64,000 nt of DNA from Argyresthia goedartella (GCA_949825045.1 OX463807.1:37530749-37594748), one strand, 5' to 3'. Shown: positions 50,980 through 61,534, counted from the first letter of the stretch. Numbers and translations are program-made. The notes: generated from the sequence alone by a model not told the origin.

Positions 50980-51511
50980 TTGCGGGGCTTTAAAATTTAA
51001 AGATCTTTTTTGCGACTAATATATTATACATATTTTACACCTAATGCCTACCACATTGTATTACCACATTGTATTACCATTGTATACCTAATTGTATTAC
51101 CACAGAATAACTATTACTTAGGGTTAGTTAGGTCAGTAACAGCGTACAATAGTAGAAATAGCGTACAATAGTAGAAATAGCGTAAAAGGGCAAAAAACAA
51201 GCCTTTTTATTAAGTCGAGAATAAATTGGGTTTTTCATTTCGATTACGAGGAAATGAAACAGTGATAATGTAAAAAATACTTACGTTTTAAGATATACAT
51301 ATATTTGCTTGTATTTAGGCGGCTATGTCTGTTCAATAACTCCTTGCTTTTTCCATTAGTGTGTTAGGCGTAAGCATTATTTCCTATTCACTTGACGAAA
51401 TATTAATTAACTTTCGTAAAACAACAAGTTTTGCAACGAAAACAACTAAATAAAAGTCAAATAAGACAGTCTCTTTCCCGCCTTTGAGTACAGAACCCTA
51501 AAAAAGATACA
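50980..51511. other. TBC1D5 intron i, unassigned
   Basis: Short direct repeats ACCACATTGTATT near 51050-51070 and GCGTACAATAGTAGAAATA near 51143-51180. AGTACAGAACCCTAAAAAAG at about 51487 is a terminus of family A in + orientation, facing the inverted copy that follows. Confidence 0.45.
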
Positions 51512-51893
51512 GTTTTTTGGGTTCCGTACCCAAAGGGTAAAACGGGACCGTATTACTAAGACTCCACTGTCCGTCCGTCCGTCAGTCCGTCACCAGGCTG
51601 TACCTCATGAACCGTGATAGTTAAACAGTTGAAATTTTCACAGATGATGTATTTCTATTGCCGCTGTAACAACAAATACTAAAAAACAAAAAAAAATGTA
51701 TCTGTACACCACATACAAACTTATTAATGCACCTGGTTATGTACAAGGAGTGTGAAAGTAGCCGCACCAATAACTTTGTAAACAACATTTTGCTATGTAT
51801 AATCCAAACTATTCACTGCACACCAACCCTACCATTGTACGGTGATACGGAACCCTTCGTGCCCGAGTTCGACTCGCACTTGACCGGTTTTTA
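51512..51893 (-). repeat. Interspersed repeat family A, copy 3 (inverted)
   Basis: Full-length: GGGTTCCGTACCCAAAGGGT at the left, a (GTCC)n run near 51570-51590, and GTTCGACTCGCACTTGACCG at the right. It is the reverse complement of 1120-1520 and 1651-2062. Confidence 0.8.
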
Positions 51894-53024
51894 GTTTGCA
51901 TGTTATTTTTAGTTTAGGTCATACGCGATACTGCCGAGTCATACCTTGTTTTTTATGTTTTTGTTAATAATACTTGTTTTTATTAGTTTTGAGTATTTTT
52001 TTGTTTTACTATTCAAATAGAATGCAAATAAATTAAAGTGAATGTATTAAAGTAACAAGCTTATTTAATGAAGTCACCTCGTCTGTCAGGCTGTATGGCT
52101 CAACTGTCTTAGTCTAAAGGACGACAACACTTTACGCACTAGTGCATATAACGCGATTTTATACACTAGTGCATACAGCGTAAAAAAGGAGTTTTATAGC
52201 AGGAGAAGTGAAATAGTAGATTGTACAACAAGGGCATAAAACACGCCATTTCACCCGAGACGTTGATATGCTATTGTAGTTGTACGTGTGGCTGTTAGGC
52301 CCAGCATGCTGTGCAGCATTCATACATCCAGCACAAACATGAACTTAGCAAGCATATGAGAAGTGATAGGTAGCCACGAGCTCATTGCTTTGTGGTGGTT
52401 TGTTTGAGTTACTGAATACGAGGAATAGTGTGATATTTGATGCTCTCGTCAGTATTGTCAAATTCACCGACGAAGCTTAGGACCGGTTTTGACTGACAAA
52501 CTAAACTCGTCTTTCCTAAAGTATTTGTTTTTTCCTTAATATTTTTTTGACGAATTGTCTCTTGAATTTACAAAAGTAATTTTACGTAGATCTTTCGTCT
52601 CTCGTAGTCCATTCATGGCCGCGCATACTCCGCGTTTCGTTCGCGCGGCCAGCATAAAATGATCTTAACTTTTTACTACTTTGACAAATTTTAGGTTCGC
52701 AGGCTTAGACTTAGGCTATTTTGCTGAATTTCGTCAATTTTTTTGTGCATTTAATTTCAGGCCCGGGTAACTTGGCCGAGCAATCGAAACGCATACAATT
52801 ATTTGGTTTGTAAGACAACTTTCGCGAACGCATAATTTACACGTCGCAATTTTTCGCGTCCCATTTTTCATTCATCGCTAATGTAATGATCGATAGTTTA
52901 CTTATTAGTCGCCAACTTTACTAGTAGCATTTTTCCACGATTTGTTTAATTGCACGCGGGTGCATCGCGCCCCGCATTACGCTCGACAGCGACACAGCGC
53001 TCACATTGTACTGTGCGCACGCAG
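51894..53024. other. TBC1D5 intron i, 3' part
   Basis: Contains ACTAGTGCATA words twice (52138 and 52165) and AT-rich DNA. The final 100 bp before exon j become GC-rich. No gene recognised. Confidence 0.45.
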
Positions 53025-53115
53025 GTCGCAGCTGCCGCGCTGCGCGACTGCGCTGGCGGCCGCGCTGCCGCGCCCTGCGCCGCCCGTCGCCGTACCGCTC
53101 AACCAGATTCTGCAG
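53025..53115 (+). CDS. TBC1D5: TBC1D5 orthologue, exon j
   Basis: The acceptor is TGCGCACGCAG and the donor GTAACC. The first G completes Arg with exon i. The 30 codons read SQLPRCATALAAALPRP, then VAVPLNQILQ, ending in phase 0. Codon third positions are almost all G or C, as in exons f to i. It belongs to the C-terminal region after the TBC domain, which is not well conserved, so the call rests on phase, signals and codon bias. No stop codon is present; more exons must lie beyond the window or are unrecognised. Confidence 0.72.
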
Positions 53116-53224
53116 GTAACCTTATCATCCATATCATCATTATCTGCTATATGATTTTATTGATCACCAAACAATGACAAATCGGTCACCAATTGAGCGT
53201 TTATATTCAAATCAAACCAAATTT

Positions 53225-53365
53225 CTATATTACTGTAGATATTTACATATACTTAGCAGACGTCATTTTTTGCCTCTTTTCTACATTGGACCGCTGTGGG
53301 AGGAGAAGGGCGTACCCACAGATTGATTTATAGATCTATTTAAAAAAATGGGTTGTGCTTAAAAT
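53225..53365 (-). mobile_element. FADD-type non-LTR 3' end fragment
   Basis: ATTACTGTAGATATTTACAT, CATTTTTTGCCTCTTTTCTA and GGGTTGTGCTTAA match 28775-28910 with substitutions and a 5-bp gap. Starts about 110 bp after exon j. Confidence 0.8.
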
Positions 53366-54028
53366 TCTTACATGTCAACCTTATAGGAAGACTAAAGAAG
53401 CCCGTTTCGCTCATTCCCTTTGTTTTTCACTTACCCTGACCCGTTACTGATATTTCGTATACAATTACGCAAATTTGAAGTGTTATTTGGGTGACCAAAT
53501 TATAAATTCGATGATCGATCTACTTTTTTGAGAGCAAACCTATTATTCGGGCAATAGAAAAAAATGATCAATCTATTATTTAGAAGACATATTAATTGTT
53601 ATGTGGTGAGTGACCGTTTTAATAATTTGGGAATCAACATATTTCTTAGGAATAATACAACAGATATAATAACTAGGGTATCGCCATTTAGTGATCAATC
53701 CAAATTTAGGTGACAGAAAATATTGTTGTCCTTGCATTTGAACACTTTATATTTTTTTGGAAGTTAACTGACAAAGCGACAGACAGTTAAGAAAAACGAA
53801 TAGAAAATTGACGCACAGCTATGTCCCCCTATTTAAGTGCCGATATATCTTAAAAGTGCTCAATGAAGGAAGTGTCTTATAGGTGAGCCTGTGTGAGCTG
53901 AACATAATGATTCCCTTTCACATATACAATACACAAATAGAAATAATGCCTACTAACATAGTTTTAGCCATGTAAGATTGTATAGATTACTAACAAAATG
54001 GAGGTAATCTCTGAGGAGTAAAATAATA
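53366..54028. other. Intron after exon j, unassigned
   Basis: AT-rich DNA; no gene or repeat recognised. Confidence 0.4.
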
Positions 54029-54425
54029 GTACATTACTGCAGACGCCGGAAAAGAAGGGCTTGCCAGCGGAGTAGGTATAGAAGCCGATCGTAGGGACAA
54101 GGGAGGCCGGATAGTGATACGAAGCCGGCAAGTCCTATTCAAGGCCAGAGCAATGAAATAAAAAATACACCACTCAAAAAACAAATTCAAGTTTAAAATA
54201 CTACTAAGCGTAAGTTCAGTGCGTCCGTCCGTTGATAACATTTGCTTTTATTCACAATAAACATAAATGGTTTTATTTTTGATAAAAGCACAATACATGC
54301 CTCGACCATACGTGCCATGGCTTACTTACTGGTCTCTGCAGTGATGTACTATTACAGTTCTCTCGAGTTGTGCGGTCCGAAATGTGATACTTCCAAGCCT
54401 GTTAGAACCACAGAACATTTAATAA
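54029..54425. repeat. Unclassified dispersed repeat, partner of 23388-24530
   Basis: Shorter copy with the same left words (AATAGTACATTACTGCAGAC) and right words (GTTCTCTCGAGTTGTGCGG, GATACTTCCA, GCCTGTTAGAAC). Confidence 0.6.
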
Positions 54426-54556
54426 AAGGTTAGAAAGGTCTAGAGCATATTTTGCACGGGAACCGCTGTCGCCGCTCCGAACCCACCATTCTTCACTACT
54501 AGTAATATAAACAAATACGCGTGAGGGTTCACGAGTGTGCGTGAGACGACAAGTGC

Positions 54557-54687
54557 TGTGCTGTGATTGGCCAAGCTTCTCACACCAACGTGCTGTGATT
54601 GGCCAAGCTTCTCACACCAACGTGCTGTGATTGGCCAAGCTTCTCACACCAACGTGCTGTGATTGGCCAAGCTTCTCACACCAACGC
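54557..54687. repeat. 32-bp tandem repeat, 4 copies
   Basis: The unit contains GTGCTGTGATTGGCCAAGCT and TCTCACACCAAC. Four copies are identical except at the edges. Each carries ATTGG, an inverted CCAAT box, and AAGCTT. Confidence 0.95.
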
Positions 54688-55149
54688 AACTTTTGCTGTT
54701 CGTGTGGCCGTGTAAAAATTACATATACGCTAGGGATTGACTAACGATAAACTTTTAACGATGTTTATTTTTCGTACGGTCGACGGCAATACGTCGATCT
54801 TTATATTGTTAACCCTTAACCATACTAACCCATATATGGGTTTCATAAGTTTTGACTTTTTTACCAGGTATTTATTTATTCAGATAAGGCCATGCGTTAA
54901 GGGATTAATCTGAATTCGACTCGATTATTATGTCTGTAACTTAATAATGGTTCAGTGTCCAAAGGGAAATTAACACTCATTACGTACCCTATATCACAAT
55001 ATTATTTATTGACCGTGAAAAAATATTTATTCTCTCTTGCCTCTTTGTTCAAAAAGTGTTAAACATAAACTATTAAATTAATATTTTAGGTATTTATGTC
55101 CCGATTTTTTTATAGGTTATACAATTAGTAGCTTAAAATTAATTTTACA
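54688..55149. other. Unassigned AT-rich DNA
   Basis: AACCATACTAACCCATATATGGG includes a small palindrome near 54820-54840. No gene recognised. Confidence 0.4.
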
Positions 55150-55569
55150 AATGTTGCTGAAATAGTGACGAGAATGGTAAACAGCAAGGACGTAGAGACA
55201 AAGTTATTGAGATTTGCACCAAATTCTACAAAAACCTATATTCGCACATAACTAAAACAGATCAAATTAAGAACATATTTGCCCCGATTATATCCGCCTC
55301 ATAACAGCCACAGATGTAAATATTGCCCTTAGAAATATGAAGTGTGGCAAAAGCCCGGGTGAAGATGGAATAACGACAAAGTTTGGAAGACCAGTCCTAC
55401 TACCACACATCACTAAAATTTGCAACAAAATACTTTTGAATGGAAAACTACCTCAAACATTCCGCCATTCCAATATTGTCCTTCTGCATAAAAAAGGCGA
55501 CAAAAGTGATATAGGAAAACTACATCCCTATCAGCCTCTTCAATCTCATCCACAAAGTTTTTATATAAG
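55150..55569 (+). pseudogene. RTE-type retrotransposon, 5' portion (split by BEL/Pao)
   Basis: Degenerate + coding: FYKNLYSHITKT, KCGKSPGEDGITTK, LPQTFRHSNIVLLHKKGDKS, then a decayed PYQPISL-like part and the break at TTATATAAG. These are the first reverse transcriptase motifs of endonuclease-RT elements of the RTE type. It resumes at 61765. Confidence 0.78.
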
Positions 55570-55806
55570 TGTGCAGGATTCGGTGGTTTCCAAGGTCCAT
55601 TAAATGAAGAATTTTATTGTATTTTTATGTAGTGCGTTTATTCCGCAAAAGGAGTTTATATAAAGTAAAATGTATTAAATGCGTAACGGACGATCGTATA
55701 TCGTGCCGTATATCGAGTAGAATGAGAGCAGAGATCTTCCTCGGAGAGGGGCGGTCGGTGAGTGGTATCCGCGCGGCGCTAGGTGTCGCGATTAGGTGCG
55801 CGAACA
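55570..55806 (-). repeat. BEL/Pao 3' LTR
   Basis: 237 bp, TGTGCAGG...GAACA. Flanked left by ATAAG (55565-55569), which recurs at 61760-61764. It has a 12-bp TGCCGTATATCG duplication that the other LTR lacks, and a few substitutions (TTAAAT/TTCAAT, GTGGTA/GTTGTA). Confidence 0.95.
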
Positions 55807-55848
55807 TGCCCCCGGGGCCTTGGGAGCACCAGCTCCCAACAGGATTCT

Positions 55849-58011
55849 TCACCCATCGAGGACTGCCGGCTCTGGTAGTAGCGGGCAGATCTTTGAAAAG
55901 GCGCGGCGAATGGTACCCGTTGCTGTACGGATATCAGCGACCGTCGGACGGACACCGTCGTTTCCAGGATAAAGACGCGTGACTCGGCCTAACCGCCATT
56001 TAAGTGGTGGCAGGTTATCGTCTTTGATTAGGACGAGGCTGTCAAGAGTTATGTCTGCTTTCTTTGTCTTCCACTTCGTTCTAAGCTGAAGCTCTGCGAT
56101 GTACTCCTTGGCCCAGCGCTGCCAGAAGTGTTGGCGTAGCAATTCGATCCTGGCGTAGCGTGACAGGCGTGAAGGCTGCTCAGCTGTCAGGTCCTCGGTT
56201 GCAGGGCTGGTCAGCGGTCGGCAGATCAGGAAATGTGCAGGCGTAAGCGGAGAAAGGTCGTGTGGGTCTGTGGACATTGGGGACATAGGACGGGAGTTTA
56301 GGACAGCTTCGATTTGTGTTAAAACTGTGCTAAACTCTTCGAACGTTAGCCTAGCGGTGCCTACAACCCGTTTTAAATGGAATTTACACGATTTTATTCC
56401 AGCTTCCCAAAATCCAGCAAAATGAGGAGAATAAGGAGGAATAAAGCTGAATTTAATGCTTTCATTAGCTGCAAAGTCGATTATTTCTTTCGATTTATTT
56501 TTAAGAAACACTGAAAACTCCTTTTCAGCTTCTACATAATTTCTGGCGTTGTCGGAGAAAATTACGTGAGGTTTACCTCTCCTACTGATAAATCGTTTAA
56601 GCGCTAATAAGTAATCATCAGTGGAGAGACTCGTAACAAGCTCTAAATGGACGGCTCGTGTGACCATACATATGAACAAACAAACGTATGATTTAATGAG
56701 TTGAGCTCCCCTACCCTTTCGATTTAGTATGTACATTGGGCCCGCGTAATCAGTAGCTGTGCGATTAAAGGGAAAGCTAGGTTCTAACCGGTCTAAAACA
56801 ATATTACCCATAATAGGACTAAGAACCTTACCTTTCAATCGAGTACAGGTAACGCATTGCTGAACTATTTTCCTTGCCAAGTTCCTTGCACCCAATGGCC
56901 ACCAACATTCACGCATGGTGGATAGGAGAAGCTGCGGGCCTGCATGGAGCAGTCGCTTATGCTCGTATTTGAATAACAACACCGTGAAGCTATGTTTACT
57001 GCACAATAACATCGGATGCTTTTTATTGTAATCGAAACTAGTTGAGTTACACAATCTACCACCGACCCGAATCATTGGTATCTTATCATCGTCTAAGAAC
57101 ACGTTAAGACTAGATATGCGATTATACTGTTTAGCGTTAGTCTTAATAGTTTTACCTTTAAGTAAGTCATCGTAAACGTCCGGGAATGATTGCATCTGTG
57201 CAAATCTAACTAGCATGCGACGCGATGCACCTAGCGCGTCCGCTGTTAATGAACTGGTTTGGCGAAGTTGTTTACGCTCCGAGTTCATGCGTGAGTTCAG
57301 AATAAAGCGGAGTACATACGCGCCAGTCCGAATTAATTTTATGTATGACGAATATCTATCAAAATTAAACGTTTCGTCGCATGGATTGCAAACCAAACTT
57401 ACAAATTTGGAGCGCAATTCAGGTAAGTTATCAATTATCGTATTTTCATTTGAATTGTCATGAATAAAATCCGATTTCTTATCATGTAAAAATGATGGTC
57501 CGTTCCACCATAAACTGCAGTTAATTAAACTATCTAGCCCTTCCCCCCTCGACAATAAGTCAGCAGGGTTGTCTCCGCTATTTACGTGCAACCAAATCGA
57601 GTTACCGGTAAGTTCGTTTATTTCGGTTACTCGATTTTGAACGAACGGTTTTAGTAAATGGGGAGACATACGAATCCATCCCATGACTATTGTCGAGTCG
57701 GTCCAAAAGTAAACATTAGTGAACACTAACCTTAACGAATCGGTTATTTTCTTGAAAAGGCGGGCAGCAACTAATGCGCCAGAAAGGTCAAGTTTCGGAA
57801 TTGTAAGCGATTTAAGTGGTGAAACTTTACTTTTACCACACCATAATTTCACGGTAACATCTGACTCTTCCTTGTATGACCTAATGTATGCGCATGCACC
57901 GTAAGCACGCAACGATGCATCGGAAAAAATGTGAAGTTCCAAACGTCCAGTGTGTTCACCCCTTACATAACGCGGAATGCGTAAATCGTTTAAACAGTGC
58001 AGAGTGTCCAA
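55849..58011 (-). CDS. pol: BEL/Pao pol, RNase H and integrase part
   Basis: A 720-codon frame on minus. It starts within LHCLNDLRIPRYV, before RNase H (LELHIFSDASLRAYGACAYI, YFWTDSTIVMGWI, NPADLLSRG). The integrase finger is HAGPQLLLSTMRECWWP and CVTCTRLKG. The catalytic triad is TDYAGPM, FSDNARNYVEAE and FWEAGIKSCKFHLK. Then come the tail YARIELLRQHFWQRWAKEYI and PPLKWRLGRVTRLYPG, diagnostic for BEL/Pao. It is one frameshift away from the reverse transcriptase frame. Confidence 0.92.
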   Translation of the reverse strand: MDTLHCLNDLRIPRYVRGEHTGRLELHIFSDASLRAYGACAYIRSYKEESDVTVKLWCGKSKVSPLKSLTIPKLDLSGALVAARLFKKITDSLRLVFTNVYFWTDSTIVMGWIRMSPHLLKPFVQNRVTEINELTGNSIWLHVNSGDNPADLLSRGEGLDSLINCSLWWNGPSFLHDKKSDFIHDNSNENTIIDNLPELRSKFVSLVCNPCDETFNFDRYSSYIKLIRTGAYVLRFILNSRMNSERKQLRQTSSLTADALGASRRMLVRFAQMQSFPDVYDDLLKGKTIKTNAKQYNRISSLNVFLDDDKIPMIRVGGRLCNSTSFDYNKKHPMLLCSKHSFTVLLFKYEHKRLLHAGPQLLLSTMRECWWPLGARNLARKIVQQCVTCTRLKGKVLSPIMGNIVLDRLEPSFPFNRTATDYAGPMYILNRKGRGAQLIKSYVCLFICMVTRAVHLELVTSLSTDDYLLALKRFISRRGKPHVIFSDNARNYVEAEKEFSVFLKNKSKEIIDFAANESIKFSFIPPYSPHFAGFWEAGIKSCKFHLKRVVGTARLTFEEFSTVLTQIEAVLNSRPMSPMSTDPHDLSPLTPAHFLICRPLTSPATEDLTAEQPSRLSRYARIELLRQHFWQRWAKEYIAELQLRTKWKTKKADITLDSLVLIKDDNLPPLKWRLGRVTRLYPGNDGVRPTVADIRTATGTIRRAFSKICPLLPEPAVLDG

Positions 58012-59950
58012 TGAAATTATGCCAGGTTAACGCGATGTCCCTAGACACTGGCGTGTCCCAATCGATCTTACTCAACCAAAGTCTTTGTAACAATATTTTG
58101 GATATAATCACCGCAGGACACAGTAGTCCTAGCGGGTCGTAAATCTGTGAAATAGTTGATAACATCATACGTTTATTTAAGTGTGACGAGTTAGGCGGCG
58201 GATTGATCTTTGTGGTGAAATACAATTCATCGCGCGCATTATCCCAGCCTAGCCCGAGTGTTTTGTTCTGCGTGTGTTCACCAGTAAAATGCTCCTTAGA
58301 TTTATCATCCGTGACGTCACGGTTAAAGGTCCATTTACGTAAAGGAAAACATCCTGACTGCAGTACGTTATACGTTTTCTTGCAAATATCGAGTAAGGTT
58401 TGAAAATTATCATCCCCCGTAATTAGGTCGTCAACGAATATGTCTTGGTTAATAACGCGCGCGATGACCTCTTCACCACATTCCGATGCGAGCTGTCGTA
58501 TACATCGCATACTCAAATATGGTGCGCTCGCGGTACCATATGAAACAGTATTTAGCGTATAGGTATGTAACGGATGAGTGGGTTTCTCGCGCCAGACGAT
58601 CATTTGCAAGGATCTCTGATCTGGCTGAATCAAAACCTGCCGAAACATTTTCTCCACATCAGCACAAGCAACGTATTTGTATTGACGGAACCGTAGCAAA
58701 ATGGAAAATATGTCATTTTGGAGTGCTGGTCCCGGAAGCTGAATATCATTTAACAATTTATTTGTAGTAGTAGTGGCACTTCCACTATTTACTACTCGCA
58801 ACTTAATGGTACTACTGGTAGATCGATATACTCCGTGGTGCGGGAGAAAATAATTCGGCGCACCATAATCGTTTACACGAGTCATATGACCCATCTCTTC
58901 GTACTCGCGCATGAAGTCACAATATAAACGTTTATATTCCGGCAAACGTTCAAGTTTACGTTCTAAGGATAAAAATCGACTTTTTGCTAACGTATAAGAA
59001 TCACCTAACGAGTCCGGTGATTCTTTTAATGGCATGCGTACCGAAAATCTACCGTCATCTTCGCGTATAGTCGTGTTGATAAAAAGATCCTCACATTTCT
59101 GTTCGTCAGCTGTAAGAATACAGTTTACTTGAGGAATGTCCTCAATCTCCCGAAATTTTCGGAGTTGAGTGTCAATCGCCTGAGTGAAATTACACTGCAC
59201 CTGATTATTAACGCGCAAGTTCCGTGTATTTATTGGACCAGAGAACAACCAGCCTAACTTCGAATATTGTAAGTAAGGTCTAGTTGATAAGCGAATCATA
59301 TTTTCGTCTAATAACTCCCAAAGTTTGTCCGCACCGACAAGAATATCGATTTTAGAAGGCACGTCAAATGTGGGATCTGCTAGCTGAATGTCATCAGGAA
59401 TACGTATAAGATCGACATCAATGCAATTCGAGGGCAAACTGGAAGTTATGCGCGGCAAGACAAAGCATTTTATCGAAGTGTGATAATCGTTTACTTTTGA
59501 ACGTATATTTAAATCGCATGAATGACTCGACTGTGTGACGGACTGCCCTACACCCGAGATCTGAATAGTGGACTGTATAATATTCGTATTTAATCGATTT
59601 CTTAAATCTTCCGTAATGAAGCAATGTTCACTCCCATTGTCTAAAAGACCACGACACGTATGAAAACGATTGTTCGCATCGGCTACTTCGACTAACGCTG
59701 TGGAAAGTAAAACTTGCTTGGGAATGAACCTGGTCCCGTCCGCGTCCGCGGCGCCTTCGCTGCACTTAGCCACCGGCGCGCGGTCGGCAGATACACAATA
59801 GCTAGACGTACTCGGCAGCGGTAAGGATGCGCTGTGTGCAGGCGCATTCGACGGCCTCACGCACACATTCTCACCGCGGCTACTCTCGACGTGCAATAGT
59901 TTAATTGTGTTTTTGTTGACACTGTTTGCATGGACCGTATAAACATTCAC
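57956..59950 (-). CDS. pol: BEL/Pao pol, protease and reverse transcriptase part
   Basis: A 664-codon frame on minus. The protease motif is RGLLDNGSEHCFITEDL, with DNG instead of the usual DSG. The linker KIDILVGADKLWELL is typical of the group. Reverse transcriptase motifs are GHMTRVNDYGAPNYFLPHHG, YVACADVEKMFRQVLIQPD, VSYGTASAPYLSMRCI and DIFVDDLITG (catalytic FVDD). The frame ends at a shift near 57990, after IALTWHNFIG. Without correction of the frame changes the polyprotein cannot be made. Confidence 0.92.
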   Translation of the reverse strand: MNVYTVHANSVNKNTIKLLHVESSRGENVCVRPSNAPAHSASLPLPSTSSYCVSADRAPVAKCSEGAADADGTRFIPKQVLLSTALVEVADANNRFHTCRGLLDNGSEHCFITEDLRNRLNTNIIQSTIQISGVGQSVTQSSHSCDLNIRSKVNDYHTSIKCFVLPRITSSLPSNCIDVDLIRIPDDIQLADPTFDVPSKIDILVGADKLWELLDENMIRLSTRPYLQYSKLGWLFSGPINTRNLRVNNQVQCNFTQAIDTQLRKFREIEDIPQVNCILTADEQKCEDLFINTTIREDDGRFSVRMPLKESPDSLGDSYTLAKSRFLSLERKLERLPEYKRLYCDFMREYEEMGHMTRVNDYGAPNYFLPHHGVYRSTSSTIKLRVVNSGSATTTTNKLLNDIQLPGPALQNDIFSILLRFRQYKYVACADVEKMFRQVLIQPDQRSLQMIVWREKPTHPLHTYTLNTVSYGTASAPYLSMRCIRQLASECGEEVIARVINQDIFVDDLITGDDNFQTLLDICKKTYNVLQSGCFPLRKWTFNRDVTDDKSKEHFTGEHTQNKTLGLGWDNARDELYFTTKINPPPNSSHLNKRMMLSTISQIYDPLGLLCPAVIISKILLQRLWLSKIDWDTPVSRDIALTWHNFIGHSALFKRFTHSALCKG

Positions 59951-60236
59951 TCAAGGAATGTCTTTCGCGTAAACAGTTATTACATATGTTTTTGGAACGA
60001 ACTAAATTAATCCTATCTTGTATAGGTAAATTCAAAAACTTGACACAGGTATACAGTGCATGGTTCTCGTTACACATCGCACATGCTCGAACGGGTTTAT
60101 TTTGGAACGACTTAGGTTTAGGCGCATTTGCACCGGTAGATACATAACTACCTACTTGCGTAGGTTTGTTAGACGCGTAATTATACTTATAAGCAGTCTG
60201 CACAATCGGTGCTTTAGACTGACTCGAGTTAATCAT
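59901..60236 (-). CDS. gag: BEL/Pao gag C-terminus with zinc knuckles
   Basis: The frame between gag and pol holds CAMCNENHALYTC and CNNCLRERHSLSEC, then CKQCQQKHN. These Cys/His motifs close the gag part in BEL/Pao elements. It is out of frame with both neighbours: one shift at 60239 after the 33-bp duplication, another near 59920 at an AAAAA run. Confidence 0.85.
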   Translation of the reverse strand: MINSSQSKAPIVQTAYKYNYASNKPTQVGSYVSTGANAPKPKSFQNKPVRACAMCNENHALYTCVKFLNLPIQDRINLVRSKNICNNCLRERHSLSECLYGPCKQCQQKHN

Positions 60237-60238
60237 TT

Positions 60239-61252
60239 CTAGCGTATCAGCCCGGTTCTGAGAAAAGATAAGAGATCTTCCAGCTTAAGTTTCTTAAAAG
60301 ATAAGAGATCTTCCAGCTTAAGTTTCTTAGACTCAGTATTACTCGACTTATCCGAGATAGACCCTATGTGAGATTCCCATTTACGTTCCGTGGATGCATC
60401 GAGTTTCGACACAATTAAATGAATTAATAACGTATCCCACGAATCGGTAGGTTCATCTAACGTTTTCAGAGCGCGTAAATTACGCAAAATAGTGTCTATC
60501 AATTTACGTATCTGAGTCGAAGATTCTTGTTTCAAAGCTGAAATATTGAACAACGATTTTATGTGATTGTGCACCAAAAGCCTAGGGTTGTGATACCGAA
60601 TTTCAAGTAACTCCCATGCCTGAATGTAGTTAGATGCCGTAAACTCTAACGCACTAATTACTTGCAATGCACTACCGCTTAGTGATGAACGCAAATAATG
60701 AAACTTTTGAATTTCATCGAGATTGGAATGTTTATGGATCATAGTTTCATATGAATTTTTAAATTCGAGCCAACGATCATACGAACCATCGAAGCAGGGC
60801 AATTTTATTTCGGGTAGTTTCAAATTTGATAATTGTTTGTGCGCGGTATGACCACAACTTGCCGTAGAACCGTTATTTGTCGCAACACTGTCGATTAAAC
60901 AATTAGCGCTAGCCATAGTACCAAAATATAACACTTCGATTGATTCTACATATTCGTAATTAGCACACATTTCCGAGTCTGCAGTACAAAGTTCAATTTG
61001 ACTTTCGATTTCGTTAAATCTTTGAAAAATCTCTGTAGCTGCTTGCATACGTAATTTTAACTCGGAAATTTGTACTTTACTAGGATTCACCGCTAGAAAG
61101 GAGTCTACGTATTTTTTAAATTGAGTTAGCCTGCCCTTCATGTGACCTCTTTGTTTACGGAGGTCTGAACTTGCGGAGTCCAGGTTTTTCCTAGGTGTTC
61201 CTGATCCACTAGGAATAATCAACTTTGCAACATCCTCATCTCCTCCACCCAT
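60239..61252 (-). CDS. gag: BEL/Pao gag N-terminal and capsid part
   Basis: It starts MGGGDEDVAKLIIPSGSG. LKLPEIKLPCFDGSYDRWLE, FKNSYETMIHKH, FHYLRSSLSGSALQVISAL and WELLEIRYHNPRLLVHNHIK are the conserved BEL/Pao gag segment. KKLKLEDLLSF occurs twice in a row, owing to a 33-bp tandem duplication at about 60262-60328. The frame ends in FLRTGLIR just after it; the other frame continues through NRADTLEMINSS. Confidence 0.92.
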   Translation of the reverse strand: MGGGDEDVAKLIIPSGSGTPRKNLDSASSDLRKQRGHMKGRLTQFKKYVDSFLAVNPSKVQISELKLRMQAATEIFQRFNEIESQIELCTADSEMCANYEYVESIEVLYFGTMASANCLIDSVATNNGSTASCGHTAHKQLSNLKLPEIKLPCFDGSYDRWLEFKNSYETMIHKHSNLDEIQKFHYLRSSLSGSALQVISALEFTASNYIQAWELLEIRYHNPRLLVHNHIKSLFNISALKQESSTQIRKLIDTILRNLRALKTLDEPTDSWDTLLIHLIVSKLDASTERKWESHIGSISDKSSNTESKKLKLEDLLSFKKLKLEDLLSFLRTGLIR

Positions 61253-61511
61253 TTCGCAAGATTAAGTGAAATTGAAATAACTTACGTGTTTTAAACGAAC
61301 GCGTGCAGTAGATGACAAATGATGCTGCGTGGCTTGCGATAACGAACGTACTGGAATGCACAAAACGACACGGTTTTAACACAATATTTGACTGGTAAGG
61401 GGAATAGACGGGATAGGAAGACCTGACCGTTCACTGCTGCAGACGTCGGCGAGGTGCTGGTGTCTTCTCGTTGTGGAATTCGTCGTCCTGACGAGCTGAT
61501 TTCTCTCACTG

Positions 61512-61529
61512 AATCCGGCTCGAAGACCA
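61512..61529 (-). other. BEL/Pao primer-binding site, tRNA-Tyr-like
   Basis: On minus, TGGTCTTCGAGCCGGATT lies 5 bases after the LTR. It complements the 3' end of animal tRNA-Tyr (…TCCGGCTCGAAGGACCA, from memory) with one base missing. Confidence 0.65.
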
Positions 61530-61534
61530 AATTA

